Assembly: GCF_024172095.1 (NCBI RefSeq)
Contig: NZ_JAMZDX010000003.1
Coordinates: 1 to 64,000 of the forward strand
Length of the DNA: 64,000 nt
Reading direction: 5' to 3'
Origin: Kitasatospora cinereorecta
GTDB taxonomy: Bacteria; Actinomycetota; Actinomycetes; Streptomycetales; Streptomycetaceae
Part shown: piece by piece, positions 55,154 through 64,000 of the stretch
Layout: each line of letters opens with the position of its first letter
Position numbering within the stretch: the first letter of the stretch is position 1
Position numbers and translations under genes: made by a program
The notes under the pieces: generated by a model
What the model saw: the letters and a program-made list of their open reading frames with translations, nothing else
Database searches by the model: none
Told to the model about the DNA's origin: nothing

Positions 55154-56365
55154 GTGGCGCATCCCGCGGACGAGGACTCGACCGGACCGGACCGCGCTGC
55201 CGACCGCCGGCAGCCGCGGCCTCCGCGCCCGCGCCGCACGCCCAAGGCGACCGCCGCCAAGCCCCCGCCCGAGCCGCCCGCCGACCCCGCACCGCAACCC
55301 GCCGCCGAGCGGTCGGCCACCGAGCGGTCGGCCGCACCCGGGCCGGTCCCGGCCGGGGCCGACGCCGGGCCCGCCGCCGGCCGGGTGGCGCGCGCCGCCA
55401 GCCGTACCGCGAAGACCGCGAAGTCGGTGAAGGCGGCCAAGTCCGCCCAGGTGAAGAAGGTCGCCCAGGCGGTGCAGACCGCCCGGACGGCCCGCCGCGG
55501 CCCGGCCCGCCGTGATCCGCTGCTGCGCACCACCGACCGGCTGGTGCTGCCGCCGCACCCGGCGCTGCACGTCCCGGACACCAAGATCGCGCTGTCCACC
55601 GCCTCGGTCTACCCGGCGAACACCGTCACCGCCTTCGAGCTGGCCTCCCGGCTGGGCTACGACGGCGTCGAGGTGATGGTCTGGAACGACCCGATCAGCC
55701 AGGACATCGAGGCGCTGCGCCGGCTCTCCGACGCCCACCGGATCCCGATCCTGGCCGTCCACGCGCCCTGCTTGCTGATCACCCAGCGGGTCTGGTCCAC
55801 CGACCCCTGGACCAAGCTGGTCCGGGCCCGGGCCGCGGCCGAGAAGCTCGGCGCCGACACCGTGGTGGTCCACCCGCCGTTCCGCTGGCAGCGCCAGTAC
55901 GCCCGCGACTTCGTCCAGGGCATCGCCCGGATGGCGGGGGAGACCCACGTCCGCTTCGCCGTGGAGAACATGTACCCGTGGCGCTACCGGGACCGCGAGA
56001 TGCTCGCGTACGCGCCCGGCTGGGACGTCACCGACGAGGAGTACCGGCACTTCACCATCGACCTCTCGCACGCCGCCACCTCGCGGATCGACGCGCTGGC
56101 CATGGTCGACCGGATGGACGGCCGGCTGGCCCACGTCCACCTGGCCGACGGCAGCGGCTCCGGCAAGGACGAGCACCTGATCCCCGGCCGCGGCAAGCAG
56201 CCCTGCGCCGAACTGCTGGAACGCCTCGCCCGCTCGTCCTTCGACGGGCACGTGGTGCTGGAGGTCAACACCCGCCGCTCCGGCTCCCCGGCCGAACGGG
56301 AGGCCGACCTGGCGGAGGCGCTGGCCTTCACCCGCCTCCACCTGGCCACCCCGCACCGTCGCTGA
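55154..56365 (+). CDS. Sugar phosphate isomerase/epimerase-type TIM-barrel protein with long basic N-terminus
   Basis: A 403-residue protein. The first ~125 residues are low-complexity, Pro/Ala-rich and then Lys/Ala-rich ([20 protein letters not shown]), resembling a histone-H1-like tail. The rest is an AP-endonuclease-2-type (xylose isomerase-like) TIM barrel with metal-site-like segments [25 protein letters not shown] and VVLEVNTR. Such enzymes isomerise sugars or nick DNA at abasic sites; which applies here is open. The leaderless -10 fixes the GTG at 55154, so the tail is part of the protein. Confidence 0.82.
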   Translation: MAHPADEDSTGPDRAADRRQPRPPRPRRTPKATAAKPPPEPPADPAPQPAAERSATERSAAPGPVPAGADAGPAAGRVARAASRTAKTAKSVKAAKSAQVKKVAQAVQTARTARRGPARRDPLLRTTDRLVLPPHPALHVPDTKIALSTASVYPANTVTAFELASRLGYDGVEVMVWNDPISQDIEALRRLSDAHRIPILAVHAPCLLITQRVWSTDPWTKLVRARAAAEKLGADTVVVHPPFRWQRQYARDFVQGIARMAGETHVRFAVENMYPWRYRDREMLAYAPGWDVTDEEYRHFTIDLSHAATSRIDALAMVDRMDGRLAHVHLADGSGSGKDEHLIPGRGKQPCAELLERLARSSFDGHVVLEVNTRRSGSPAEREADLAEALAFTRLHLATPHRR

Positions 56366-56449
56366 GCCGCCCGGCCACTGTCGCCGAGCCGCCCGCCGAC
56401 CGCTGCAGCGGGGCCCGGAAATGCCCCGCCGCCGCCCGCCCGGCCGACC

Positions 56450-56455
56450 TAGAGT
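56450..56455 (+). promoter_or_regulatory. -10 box TAGAGT, leaderless methyltransferase start
   Basis: TAGAGT is followed by exactly 7 bases and ATG at 56463. Confidence 0.65.
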
Positions 56456-56462
56456 GATCGTC

Positions 56463-57221
56463 ATGGAGCTGCAGCAGACCGACTACGCCCTGTCCTTCGG
56501 CTCGGTGGCCGACACCTACGACGCCGCCCGCCCCTCCTACCCGGACGAGCTGTTCACCGAGCTGGAGCGGCTCACCGGCCGCCCGCTGGAGGGGGCGGAC
56601 GTCCTGGACGTCGGCGCCGGCACCGGGATCGCCACCCGCCTGCTGCACGCCCGCGGCGCCCGGGTGGTCGCCGTCGAGCCCAGCCCCGGCATGGCGGCCC
56701 GGCTGAGCGCGGTCACCCCGCAGATCCCGGTGGTCAAGGGCGTCGGCGACGACCTGCCCTTCCACGACGCCTCGGCCGACCTGATCACCTACGCCCAGGC
56801 CTTCCACTGGACCGACCCCGACCGCTCCGTCCCGGAGGCGATGCGGGTGCTGCGCCCCGGCGGCGCGCTCGCGCTCTGGTGGAACGTCAAGGACCGCGGA
56901 TCCGAGTGGCTCCAGGCCCAGGAGGACCGGCTGGCCGCCGCGCTGCCCGGCTACCACTACTACGGCGGGGTGATGGACGCCACCGGCTGGTTCGCCCGGC
57001 ACGACGTACCGGTCGAGCGGGTGACGCTGCGCTGGGAGCGGCGGATCCCGGTCGACCAGCACCTGGCGGACCTGGCCTCCCGCTCCTACTTCGCGGTCCT
57101 CGACGAGGCCGAGCGCGAGCGGCTGCTGGCCGTCGAGCGGTCCGCGGTGCTGGCCGTCTTCCCGGACGGCACGGTGACCGAGCCGTTCGCCCTGGACCTG
57201 TTCGTGGTCACCCGGCGCTGA
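56463..57221 (+). CDS. Class I SAM-dependent methyltransferase
   Basis: A 252-residue methyltransferase with the SAM motif DVLDVGAGTGIATRLL, an acidic loop AVEPSPGM, and the later motifs ITYAQAFHWTDPD and EAMRVLRPGGALALWW typical of the UbiE/Methyltransf_11 type. It begins QQTDYALSFGSVADTYDAAR, as in many small-molecule methyltransferases. The substrate is unknown. The start is leaderless. It lies alone between the TIM-barrel gene and ilvD, on the same strand as both. Confidence 0.9.
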   Translation: MELQQTDYALSFGSVADTYDAARPSYPDELFTELERLTGRPLEGADVLDVGAGTGIATRLLHARGARVVAVEPSPGMAARLSAVTPQIPVVKGVGDDLPFHDASADLITYAQAFHWTDPDRSVPEAMRVLRPGGALALWWNVKDRGSEWLQAQEDRLAAALPGYHYYGGVMDATGWFARHDVPVERVTLRWERRIPVDQHLADLASRSYFAVLDEAERERLLAVERSAVLAVFPDGTVTEPFALDLFVVTRR

Positions 57222-57379
57222 CGGCGGCCCGGTCGAGGACCGATCGACGGACCGGCTGTCCGCCATGCGGTCAGCCGGTCCGCGCGCCGGACGGACAGGC
57301 GTAGGCTCGATTGACACGATGGCCCGCAATCTCTCCCAGCCCCGCGGGCCGCGAGCAGGTTTGCGAAGGAGCCGGGCGA

Positions 57380-59224
57380 ATGCCGCAGCTGAGGTCGAAC
57401 ACGGTCACCCAGGGTCGCAACATGGCGGGCGCGCGCGCCCTTCTGCGCGCCGCCGGCGTAGCCCGCGAGGACTTCGGCAAGCCGATCATCGCGGTGGCCA
57501 ACTCCTTTACCGAGTTCGTGCCGGGCCACACCCACCTGCAGCCGGTCGGCCGGATCGTCTCCGAGGCGATCAAGCGGGCGGGCGGCATCCCCCGCGAGTT
57601 CAACACCATCGCGGTGGACGACGGCATCGCCATGGGCCACGACGGCATGCTCTACTCGCTGCCCTCGCGCGACCTGATCGCCGACAGCGTCGAGTACATG
57701 GTCAACGCGCACTGCGCCGACGCGCTGATCTGCATCTCCAACTGCGACAAGATCACCCCGGGCATGCTGATGGCCGCGCTGCGGCTGAACATCCCGACCG
57801 TCTTCGTCTCCGGCGGCCCGATGGAGGCCGGCAAGGCGGTGCTGGTCGACGGCACCGTGCGCAAGCTGGACCTGGTCGACGCGATCTCCCAGGCGGTCAA
57901 CGAGAACGTCTCCGACGAGGACATCGCGATCATCGAGGAGAACGCCTGTCCGACCTGCGGCTCGTGCTCCGGCATGTTCACCGCCAACTCGATGAACTGC
58001 CTGACCGAGGCGATCGGCCTGTCGCTGCCCGGCAACGGCTCGGTGCTGGCCACCCACACCGCCCGCAGGGCGCTGTACGAGAAGGCCGGCGAGACCGTCG
58101 TCGAGATCACCAGGCGCCACTACCACGAGGACGACGCCTCGGTGCTGCCGCGCGCGGTGGCCGGCCGGGCCGCGTTCGAGAACGCCATGGCGCTGGACAT
58201 CGCCATGGGCGGCTCCACCAACACCATCCTCCACCTGCTCGCCGCCGCCCAGGAGGCCGGGCTGGACTTCGACATGCGCGACATCGACGCCATCTCGCGC
58301 AAGGTGCCGTGCCTGTCCAAGGTCGCGCCCAACGGCTCGTACTACATGGAGGACGTGCACCGGGCCGGCGGCATCCCGGCCATCCTCGGCGAGCTCTACC
58401 GGGGCGGGCTGCTCAACGAGGACGTGCACACCGTGCACTCCGCCTCGATGGCCGAGTGGCTGAAGACCTGGGACGTGCGCGGCGGTTCGCCGTCCGCCGA
58501 GGCCGTCGAGCTGTGGCACGCCGCCCCCGGCTGCGTCCGCTCCGCCGAGGCGTTCAGCCAGTCCGAGCGCTGGGACACCCTGGACACCGACGCCGCCAAG
58601 GGCTGCATCCGCAGCGTCGAGCACGCGTACTCGGTCGAGGGCGGCCTGGCCGTGCTCTACGGCAACATCGCCGAGGACGGCTGCGTGGTGAAGACCGCCG
58701 GCGTGGACGAGTCGATCTGGCGCTTCCAGGGCAAGGCCGTGGTCTGCGAGTCGCAGGACGAGGCGGTCGAGAAGATCCTCGCCAAGCAGGTCACCGAGGG
58801 CGACGTGGTGGTCATCCGCTACGAGGGCCCCAAGGGCGGGCCGGGCATGCAGGAGATGCTCTACCCGACCTCCTTCCTCAAGGGCCGCGGCCTGGGCAAG
58901 GCCTGCGCGCTGATCACCGACGGCCGGTTCTCCGGCGGCACCTCCGGCCTGTCCATCGGGCACGTCTCGCCCGAGGCGGCCTCCGGCGGCGCCATCGCCC
59001 TGGTCGAGGACGGCGACCCGATCACCATCGACATCCCGGCCCGCACCATCAACCTGGACGTCTCCTTCGAGGAGCTGCACGAGCGCCGACTCAAGCTGGA
59101 GTCCGAGCAGGGCTACCGTCCGAAGACCCGGCAGCGCCAGGTCAGCGCCGCACTGAGGGCCTACGCGGCGATGGCCACCTCGGCCGACAAGGGCGCCGTC
59201 CGCGACGTCTCCAAGCTGGGCTGA
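57380..59224 (+). CDS. ilvD: Dihydroxy-acid dehydratase
   Basis: A 614-residue Fe-S enzyme of branched-chain amino acid synthesis that dehydrates 2,3-dihydroxy-isovalerate and -methylvalerate. Cluster cysteines are in [12 protein letters not shown] and [14 protein letters not shown]; the substrate segment [18 protein letters not shown] is also present. Length equals the E. coli enzyme (616). ATG at 57380 follows AAGGAG by 8 bases. TAGGCT (57302-57307) is a likely -10, giving a 5' leader of about 65 bases. Earlier in-frame ATGs lack a ribosome-binding site. Confidence 0.96.
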   Translation: MPQLRSNTVTQGRNMAGARALLRAAGVAREDFGKPIIAVANSFTEFVPGHTHLQPVGRIVSEAIKRAGGIPREFNTIAVDDGIAMGHDGMLYSLPSRDLIADSVEYMVNAHCADALICISNCDKITPGMLMAALRLNIPTVFVSGGPMEAGKAVLVDGTVRKLDLVDAISQAVNENVSDEDIAIIEENACPTCGSCSGMFTANSMNCLTEAIGLSLPGNGSVLATHTARRALYEKAGETVVEITRRHYHEDDASVLPRAVAGRAAFENAMALDIAMGGSTNTILHLLAAAQEAGLDFDMRDIDAISRKVPCLSKVAPNGSYYMEDVHRAGGIPAILGELYRGGLLNEDVHTVHSASMAEWLKTWDVRGGSPSAEAVELWHAAPGCVRSAEAFSQSERWDTLDTDAAKGCIRSVEHAYSVEGGLAVLYGNIAEDGCVVKTAGVDESIWRFQGKAVVCESQDEAVEKILAKQVTEGDVVVIRYEGPKGGPGMQEMLYPTSFLKGRGLGKACALITDGRFSGGTSGLSIGHVSPEAASGGAIALVEDGDPITIDIPARTINLDVSFEELHERRLKLESEQGYRPKTRQRQVSAALRAYAAMATSADKGAVRDVSKLG

Positions 59225-59261
59225 GGACGCGCCGCACGGGGGCTCTGCCCGCTCCGCCGGT

Positions 59262-59267
59262 GATAAT
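59262..59267 (+). promoter_or_regulatory. -10-like GATAAT, leaderless start at 59275
   Basis: GATAAT is followed by exactly 7 bases and GTG at 59275. Confidence 0.45.
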
Positions 59268-59274
59268 CGGATCC

Positions 59275-59805
59275 GTGAGCGAGCAGAGCACCCCCCGCGG
59301 CACCGGTGACGGCGCACCCGAGCCGGAGCCGATCCGCTGGTTCGGCACCACCTGGGCCGACCGGAAGGCCGACTACTGGGTACGCCGGCTCGCCGTCTCG
59401 CTCGGCGCCCTGGTCGCCGTCGTGGCCGGCGCCCTGCTGCTGCGCTTCGCCGTCTCCGGCGTGCAGCTCTCCGACGCCGGGGCGCTGGTCGACGCCCTGC
59501 TGATCGGTGCCGTCGCGCTCTGCTCGGCAATGGCCGCGATCCGCAGCTGGAAGATCTTCACCGAGGGCCGCCGGTCGCTCACCGGCTGGATGGCCGAGGA
59601 CAAGTCGCTCGGCGCGGTCTGGCTGATCGGCTTCGTCGGCGCGCTCGCCGCCTACTTCTTCCGCAGCCTGGTCGAGGCGCCCGGCGAGGGCGTCGCCCGG
59701 GCCACCTACGACCAGGCCGTCGCCGCGCACCGGCGCCGCCGGACCGCCCGGGGCGGCAACGACAACGGCAGCGGCCGCCCCGGCCGCAAGAAGCGCCGGG
59801 GCTGA
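59275..59805 (+). CDS. Conserved two-helix membrane protein of unknown function
   Basis: A 176-residue membrane protein. The cytoplasmic start contains WFGTTWADRKADYW. Hydrophobic segments lie at about 40-60 (LAVSLGALVAVVAGALLL), 70-90 (VDALLIGAVALCSAMAAIRS) and 118-135 (AVWLIGFVGALAAYFF). The C-terminal tail is strongly basic and Gly/Asn-rich (ARGGNDNGSGRPGRKKRRG). Function unknown. It converges on the membrane-protein gene at 59828. Confidence 0.72.
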   Translation: MSEQSTPRGTGDGAPEPEPIRWFGTTWADRKADYWVRRLAVSLGALVAVVAGALLLRFAVSGVQLSDAGALVDALLIGAVALCSAMAAIRSWKIFTEGRRSLTGWMAEDKSLGAVWLIGFVGALAAYFFRSLVEAPGEGVARATYDQAVAAHRRRRTARGGNDNGSGRPGRKKRRG

Positions 59806-59827
59806 CCGCTGCCGTCCCGCGGGCGGG

Positions 59828-61141
59828 TCAGGTGCGGCTGACCGAGCCGCAGTCGCCGTCGTCCTGCGGCAGGTCCTTGCTGTGGTCGTACGGGTCGGTG
59901 GTCGGCCCGCTCGGCTCCGGGGCACCCGGCAGCGCGAACTGCCGGAACTGCGGGTGGTAGTAGCCGTCGTAGACGTCACACGCGCTGTTGCCGATGGTGC
60001 TCCGGCCGTCGCTGATGAAGATCTTCTTCGGGTCGACCCGGTAGCGCGCCGGGTCGTAGAAGCGGAAGGTCTCCACCCGGCGGACGATCGTCCGGGTGGT
60101 CGCCGTCGAACCCGCCACGTCGGCCACCGGCTGCACCCAGCCCACCGGCTTGGTGTCCCCACCGGAGCCGCCCGAGCCGCCGGAGCCGGAGGCGCCGGGT
60201 GCGGGGGAGTGCGAGGGGTGCGGCGAGACGGCCCGCTTGGCCGCCTCCGGGCCCGGGCGCACCGGGTACACGTAGGTGTAGTCGGTGTGCACCAGCACGC
60301 CCTTGTCGCCGTCGCCCTCCAGGGTCATGAAGCCCTGCACCCGTACCGCGTCACCGACCTGGATCGCCTCCCGCGGGTCGAAGCGGGAGAACCAGGTGGT
60401 CGGGTCGTGCTCCTCGGAGGGCTGGCCGAGTGCCGCCGTGGCGCGGTCCTGCTGCTGGCGCTCCATCAGGCCCAGCGCCGCGTCCGGACGGCCGCCGGCG
60501 ATCACCGCCGGGTCCAGGTTGGTCGCCGTCAGGTAGTCCTTCACCAGCTGCAGCTGGGCCGCCACCTGGTCCGCCGAGAACACGCCGATCGCCTGCGCCC
60601 CGGGCAGCGCGAACCCCGCCGCGCCGACCGGCCACCCCTCGGCCGGGGAGCCCGCCCACGGGTGGTCGACCGTCGGCTCGTCCGCGGCCGCCGCGGTGGG
60701 GGCGCCGCTCGGCCGGGCCGTCTCCGGCGCCACCGTCGGCACCGGCGCCTGCGCCGCGGCGGCGGACCCGCTCGCCGCGGTCCGCGTGTGGTACCAGTCC
60801 CGCAGCCGGTCCACGTTGAGCGCCGCCAGCGTCACCGCCACCGCCAGCACGACGAACAGCGGCGCCTGCCAGCCGCGGGCGCCCCGGCGCCGGCGCACCG
60901 GGTTGCCCCAGGCGTCCAGCCGCCGGGCCCGGCGGCCGAAGCGGCTGCGACGGATCTCCGTCACCGGCCGCCACGGCTCCGGCTCCTGAGGGGGGTTCTT
61001 CTTCCACTTCTCGGTCAGCATCCGGGCCCGCCCGGACGCCTCCTTCACGGACGCGCTCCGGACGAACTCGTCGTCCAGCACCAGCCCCTCGAAGGGGTCG
61101 TCGGCGGACGGGCGCGGCTCGGGGTCCTCTGCTATTGGCAC
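59828..61141 (-). CDS. Membrane-anchored protein with large outer domain, unknown function
   Basis: A 437-residue protein. Residues 1-90 are cytoplasmic and charged (LTEKWKKNPPQEPEPWRP). A membrane helix lies near 92-110 (APLFVVLAVAVTLAALNV). The outer part (~165-437) has a globular segment (GVFSADQVAAQLQLVKDYLT, FMTLEGDGDKGVLVHTDYT) with two Cys near the end (NSACDVYDGYYHP and DGDCGSVS). I recognise similar Streptomyces hypothetical proteins but no function. GTG at 61141 is used; CATACT 8 bases upstream may be its -10. Confidence 0.7.
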   Translation of the reverse strand: MPIAEDPEPRPSADDPFEGLVLDDEFVRSASVKEASGRARMLTEKWKKNPPQEPEPWRPVTEIRRSRFGRRARRLDAWGNPVRRRRGARGWQAPLFVVLAVAVTLAALNVDRLRDWYHTRTAASGSAAAAQAPVPTVAPETARPSGAPTAAAADEPTVDHPWAGSPAEGWPVGAAGFALPGAQAIGVFSADQVAAQLQLVKDYLTATNLDPAVIAGGRPDAALGLMERQQQDRATAALGQPSEEHDPTTWFSRFDPREAIQVGDAVRVQGFMTLEGDGDKGVLVHTDYTYVYPVRPGPEAAKRAVSPHPSHSPAPGASGSGGSGGSGGDTKPVGWVQPVADVAGSTATTRTIVRRVETFRFYDPARYRVDPKKIFISDGRSTIGNSACDVYDGYYHPQFRQFALPGAPEPSGPTTDPYDHSKDLPQDDGDCGSVSRT

Positions 61142-61238
61142 GGGCCCGAAGTATGCCGGTGAGGTGCGACAACCCTTTACCCGGGTGGGTGACTTCGGGC
61201 CCGGCGACGCCCCGGGTGCACCGCTTTGCGACGATCTG

Positions 61239-61688
61239 TCACGGCCTCGTCCGGGCCGCCTTCACCGAACCCACCACGCCCGCGACCACCAGCAGCAGCC
61301 CGGCCGGCAGCAGCGAGGTGAACACCGCGCCGAACAGGCCCCAGCTGCCGAGCAGCCACAGCGCCGCCGTGTTCAGCACCAGCAGCGCCCCCGCCGCCGG
61401 CAGCGCCGACTGCCAGGGATGCTCGTCCACCCAGCGCCGCAGCCTGCGGTCGCCGGTGTCCCGGCGCAGCCGTCCGCCGACCGTGCCGACCAGGAAGAAG
61501 AAGAACAGGCCGAGGCTCGCCGGCCCGGCCAGGATGTCCCACGACCAGTGGCCGGTGATCACATCCACCACGAGTGCGGCGCCGCCCACGCCCACACCCA
61601 CCGCCGTGGCCGTCCGCCACGGACCCAGCGTCGCCGACGCAACGGCGGCCTGACGACTCTCACGTCGCGACATTTCACCGTGTCCCAT
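61239..61688 (-). CDS. Small polytopic membrane protein, unknown function
   Basis: A 149-residue protein with four hydrophobic segments: AVGVGVGGAALVVDVI, LAGPASLGLFFFFLVGTV, LPAAGALLVLNTAALWLLG and LFGAVFTSLLPAGLLLVVAG. A short RLRRDTGDRRLRRWVDEHPW loop is basic. Function unknown. The start is unclear: ATG at 61688 (MGHGE) or 61673 (MSRRES); neither has a well-placed ribosome-binding site. It diverges from proC. Confidence 0.6.
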   Translation of the reverse strand: MGHGEMSRRESRQAAVASATLGPWRTATAVGVGVGGAALVVDVITGHWSWDILAGPASLGLFFFFLVGTVGGRLRRDTGDRRLRRWVDEHPWQSALPAAGALLVLNTAALWLLGSWGLFGAVFTSLLPAGLLLVVAGVVGSVKAARTRP

Positions 61689-61866
61689 GCCTCCACGGTG
61701 CGCCTCCCCGACCCCGTTGGCCATAGGTGAACCCCCTGACTTTCCCCCTACGGGCCCGCCGCCCGTACCCGGCGGAACGCGGCCCGACCGCCTGGTGGAC
61801 GGTTCGGCCGCAGGGGCCGCCACCGGTGCGAGGATGGCCGGAGGACCGCACGAAGGAGAGCAGCTC

Positions 61867-62691
61867 ATGGGTGGCAGCGCGACCGGACAGAAGATCGCCT
61901 TCCTCGGCACGGGCAAGATCGGCGAGGCACTGCTCTCCGGACTGCTGCGGGCCGGCAAGGCGCCCGGCGACGTGATGGTGACCGCCCGCCGCACCGAGCG
62001 CGCCGAGGAGCTCACCGCCCGGTACGGGGTCACCGCGGTCTCCAACGCGGACGCCGCCAAGCTCGCCGACACCCTGATCCTCGCGGTCAAGCCGCAGGAC
62101 ATGGGGGCCCTGCTGGAGGAGCTGGCCCCGCAGATCGCGGCGGACAAGCTGGTCATCTCCGCGGCGGCCGGCATCCCCACCGCCTGGTTCGAGACCCGGC
62201 TCGCGGCCGGCACCCCCGTGGTGCGGGTGATGCCCAACACCCCGGTGCTGGTGGACGAGGGCATGAGCGTGATCTCCGGCGGCTCCCACGCCACCGAGGC
62301 CCACCTGGTCCGCACCGAGGAGATCTTCCGCTCGGTCGGCAAGGCCCTGCGCGTCCCCGAGAGCCAGCAGGACGCCGCCACCGCGCTGTCCGGCTCCGGG
62401 CCGGCGTACTTCTACTTCCTGGTCGAGGCCATGATCGACGCCGGCATCCTGCTCGGCCTGCCCCGGCAGGTGGCGCACGAGCTGATCGTGCAGTCCGCCA
62501 TCGGCGCCTCGATCATGCTGCGCGACTCCGGCGAGCACCCGGTCAAGCTCCGCGAGGCCGTCACCTCGCCCGCCGGCACCACCATCGCGGCCATCCGCGA
62601 GCTGGAGAACCACGGCGTGCGGGCCGCCCTGCTCGGCGCCCTGGAGGCGGCCCGGGACCGCTCCCGCGAGCTCGCCACCGGCGGCAAGTAG
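61867..62691 (+). CDS. proC: Pyrroline-5-carboxylate reductase
   Basis: A 274-residue NAD(P)H enzyme for the last step of proline synthesis. The Rossmann motif is IAFLGTGKIGEALLSGLL. The family signature ALSGSGPAYFYFLVEAMIDAG and the C-terminal TSPAGTTIAAIRELE are intact. ATG at 61867 follows AAGGAG by 9 bases. Length is normal. No other proline gene is adjacent. Confidence 0.96.
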   Translation: MGGSATGQKIAFLGTGKIGEALLSGLLRAGKAPGDVMVTARRTERAEELTARYGVTAVSNADAAKLADTLILAVKPQDMGALLEELAPQIAADKLVISAAAGIPTAWFETRLAAGTPVVRVMPNTPVLVDEGMSVISGGSHATEAHLVRTEEIFRSVGKALRVPESQQDAATALSGSGPAYFYFLVEAMIDAGILLGLPRQVAHELIVQSAIGASIMLRDSGEHPVKLREAVTSPAGTTIAAIRELENHGVRAALLGALEAARDRSRELATGGK

Positions 62692-62722
62692 GCCCGGCGG
62701 CGGGAGGCGGCCGGGCCACCCG

Positions 62723-62728
62723 TAGGCT
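62723..62728 (+). promoter_or_regulatory. -10 box TAGGCT, leaderless HAD-hydrolase start
   Basis: TAGGCT is followed by exactly 7 bases and GTG at 62736. Confidence 0.6.
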
Positions 62729-62735
62729 CGGCCGG

Positions 62736-63389
62736 GTGCGCTACGACCTGGTGATCTTCGACAACGACGGCGTGCTCGTGGACAGCGAGCCGATCTCCAA
62801 CCGGGTGCTGGCCGAGTACCTCACCGAACTCGGCCACCCGACCACGATCGAGGACTCGTACCGCGACTTCATGGGCTGCGCCGCGCACACCGTCCACGAC
62901 GTGATCGGCGAGCGGTACGGCGCCACCCTGCCCGACGGCTTCGACGAACTCTTCCACGCCCGGGTGTTCGCCGCCTTCGAGGCCGAGCTGACCCCCGTCC
63001 GGGGCGCCGACGCGCTGCTCGCCGGCCTGCGCGAGCGCGCGGTCGCGTACTGCGTCGCCTCCTCCGCGCACCACACCTGGATCCGCACCGCCCACCGCCT
63101 GACCGGCCTGGACCGCCACTTCACCGACGAGCTGGTCTTCAGCGCCCAGGACGTCGGCGTCGGCAAGCCGGCCCCCGACCTCTTCCTGCACGCCGCCGCG
63201 GCCATGGGCGTCGCCCCCGAGCGCTGCCTGGTGCTGGAGGACAGCCGCAACGGCGTCCTCGCCGCCCGCGCCGCCGGCATGGACGTCCACGGCTACGCCG
63301 CCCTCACCGACCCTGCCAAGCTCACCGCCGCCGGCGCCACCGGCCTGTTCACCGACCTCGCCGCGGTGCCCGCCCTGCTGGCGAACTGA
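62736..63389 (+). CDS. HAD-family hydrolase (phosphoglycolate-phosphatase/beta-PGM-like)
   Basis: A 217-residue phosphatase. Motif I is VIFDNDGVLVDSEP (nucleophile Asp in DNDG), motif II CVASSAHHTW, motif III GKPAPDLFL, and motif IV LVLEDSRNGVLAARAAG. The cap-domain layout is that of subfamily IA members such as phosphoglycolate phosphatase and beta-phosphoglucomutase. The substrate is not predictable. The start is fixed by the leaderless -10. Confidence 0.9.
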   Translation: MRYDLVIFDNDGVLVDSEPISNRVLAEYLTELGHPTTIEDSYRDFMGCAAHTVHDVIGERYGATLPDGFDELFHARVFAAFEAELTPVRGADALLAGLRERAVAYCVASSAHHTWIRTAHRLTGLDRHFTDELVFSAQDVGVGKPAPDLFLHAAAAMGVAPERCLVLEDSRNGVLAARAAGMDVHGYAALTDPAKLTAAGATGLFTDLAAVPALLAN

Positions 63390-63468
63390 TCGCGTCCGAC
63401 CCCTCCCGCCGCAGCCCGGCACCGCCTACGCTCTGCCCAACATCTTCGTACCGGCGGGTAGCGCCGGG

Positions 63469-64000
63469 GTGAGCGAGGTCGCGATGCAGGCGGCGATGGA
63501 CGCGGGGATCACCGGACGGCTCCGGCACGCACGGGCCGCCCTCGTGGTGAGCTTCCTGCTGCAGGGCGCCACCTTCGCGCTGCTGGTGACCTGCATCCCC
63601 GAGATCCAGCACCGGTACGGGCTGAGCGACGCCCTGCTGCCGATCTTCCTCGCCGCCGTGCCGATCCTCGCCGGCGTCGGCTCGATCAGCTCCGAGTGGG
63701 TGGTCAGACGGACCACCGCCCGTGGCGTCCTGCGGGTCGTCCAGCCCGCCGTCTGCCTCACCCTGGCCCTCGCCGGCCTCGGCGACCGGCTCTGGGAGCT
63801 GGCCCTCGCCCTCGGCCTCTTCGGCCTGCTGGTCGGCGCCCTGGACGCCTCCATGAACATGCTCGGCGTCGGCCTCCAGCACCGCTACGGGCGCAGCATC
63901 ATGCTCGGCTTCCACGCCGCCTTCAGCCTCGGCGCCATCGCCGGCGCCGCCCTCGCCGGCCTCGGCGCCCACTACCACCTCGGCCTGCCCGCCCTGTTCG
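63469..64000 (+). CDS. MFS transporter, N-terminal part (runs off the window)
   Basis: The frame opens at GTG 63469 (or ATG 63484, with GAGG five bases before) and stays open to the window edge, giving about 177 residues. It has at least four membrane helices: RAALVVSFLLQGATFALLVT, LPIFLAAVPILAGVG, AVCLTLALAGLGD and LALALGLFGLLVGALDAS. MNMLGVGLQHRYGRSIMLGF with GFHAAFSLGAIAG recalls the FucP/YbjJ-like MFS group. Substrate and full length are unknown. Confidence 0.8.
   Translation, partial: MSEVAMQAAMDAGITGRLRHARAALVVSFLLQGATFALLVTCIPEIQHRYGLSDALLPIFLAAVPILAGVGSISSEWVVRRTTARGVLRVVQPAVCLTLALAGLGDRLWELALALGLFGLLVGALDASMNMLGVGLQHRYGRSIMLGFHAAFSLGAIAGAALAGLGAHYHLGLPALF

Overview
The window is chromosomal DNA of a very GC-rich actinomycete, almost certainly Streptomycetaceae (Streptomyces or Kitasatospora). 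The evidence is heavy third-position G/C, frequent GTG/TTG starts, many TANNNT -10 boxes placed directly before start codons (leaderless mRNAs), and core blocks typical of the family: radA-disA-mutY, clpC-lsr2-lysS, coaX-nadC-nadB-panD-panC, ilvD and proC. I see no tRNA, rRNA, CRISPR array, insertion sequence or prophage.

Layout. 1-4.3 kb: the tail of a DUF1254/DUF1214 protein, a SigE-family ECF sigma factor with its membrane partner, and a large protein that joins sigma-like helices, an HX3CX2C zinc motif, a membrane segment and an outer BACON-like domain. 4.4-13 kb: a GCCGCTC heptamer tandem array, then radA (recombination) and disA (c-di-AMP synthesis and DNA scanning), an ArsR-like regulator/MFS pair with a shared operator cluster, a membrane-anchored protein, a rhomboid protease, an AhpD-like protein and mutY. 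13-19.9 kb: a DHA2 drug exporter divergent from its TetR repressor, an M23 peptidase, a second SigE-type sigma/membrane-protein cassette and a threonine-aldolase-like enzyme. 19.9-23.3 kb: a two-gene conflict module, trypco2 plus a trypsin-NACHT-repeat protein. 23.3-34.5 kb: a secreted M6-type metalloprotease, a candidate small RNA, clpC, lsr2, a GNAT acetyltransferase, a BlaI-type regulator, a 50-residue membrane protein coupled to lysS, and a LAXTG-anchored surface protein.

34.7-46.9 kb: CoA and NAD biosynthesis (coaX, nadC, nadB, panD, panC and a DUF2520 reductase-like gene), a NarL-type two-component system, a MidA (NDUFAF7-like) methyltransferase directly before an orphan nuoD, and a secreted serine hydrolase. 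47-53.2 kb: a cysteine-rich conserved protein, then a type VII secretion-like locus: a small WXG100/EspC-like protein, an 1105-residue polymorphic toxin-like protein and a composite immunity-like protein. Both large proteins lack residues expected at their apparent active sites. 53.2-64 kb: housekeeping genes (alpha/beta hydrolase, Ppx/GppA, TIM-barrel isomerase, methyltransferase, ilvD, membrane proteins, proC, HAD phosphatase) and the start of an MFS gene that runs off the edge.

The best candidates for unusual biology are the trypco2/trypsin-NACHT pair, the type VII toxin locus with altered catalytic residues, the MidA-NuoD pair, the sigma/anti-sigma-like/BACON fusion, and the possible small RNA beside clpC. 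All functions are read from sequence and family knowledge; no database search was run.
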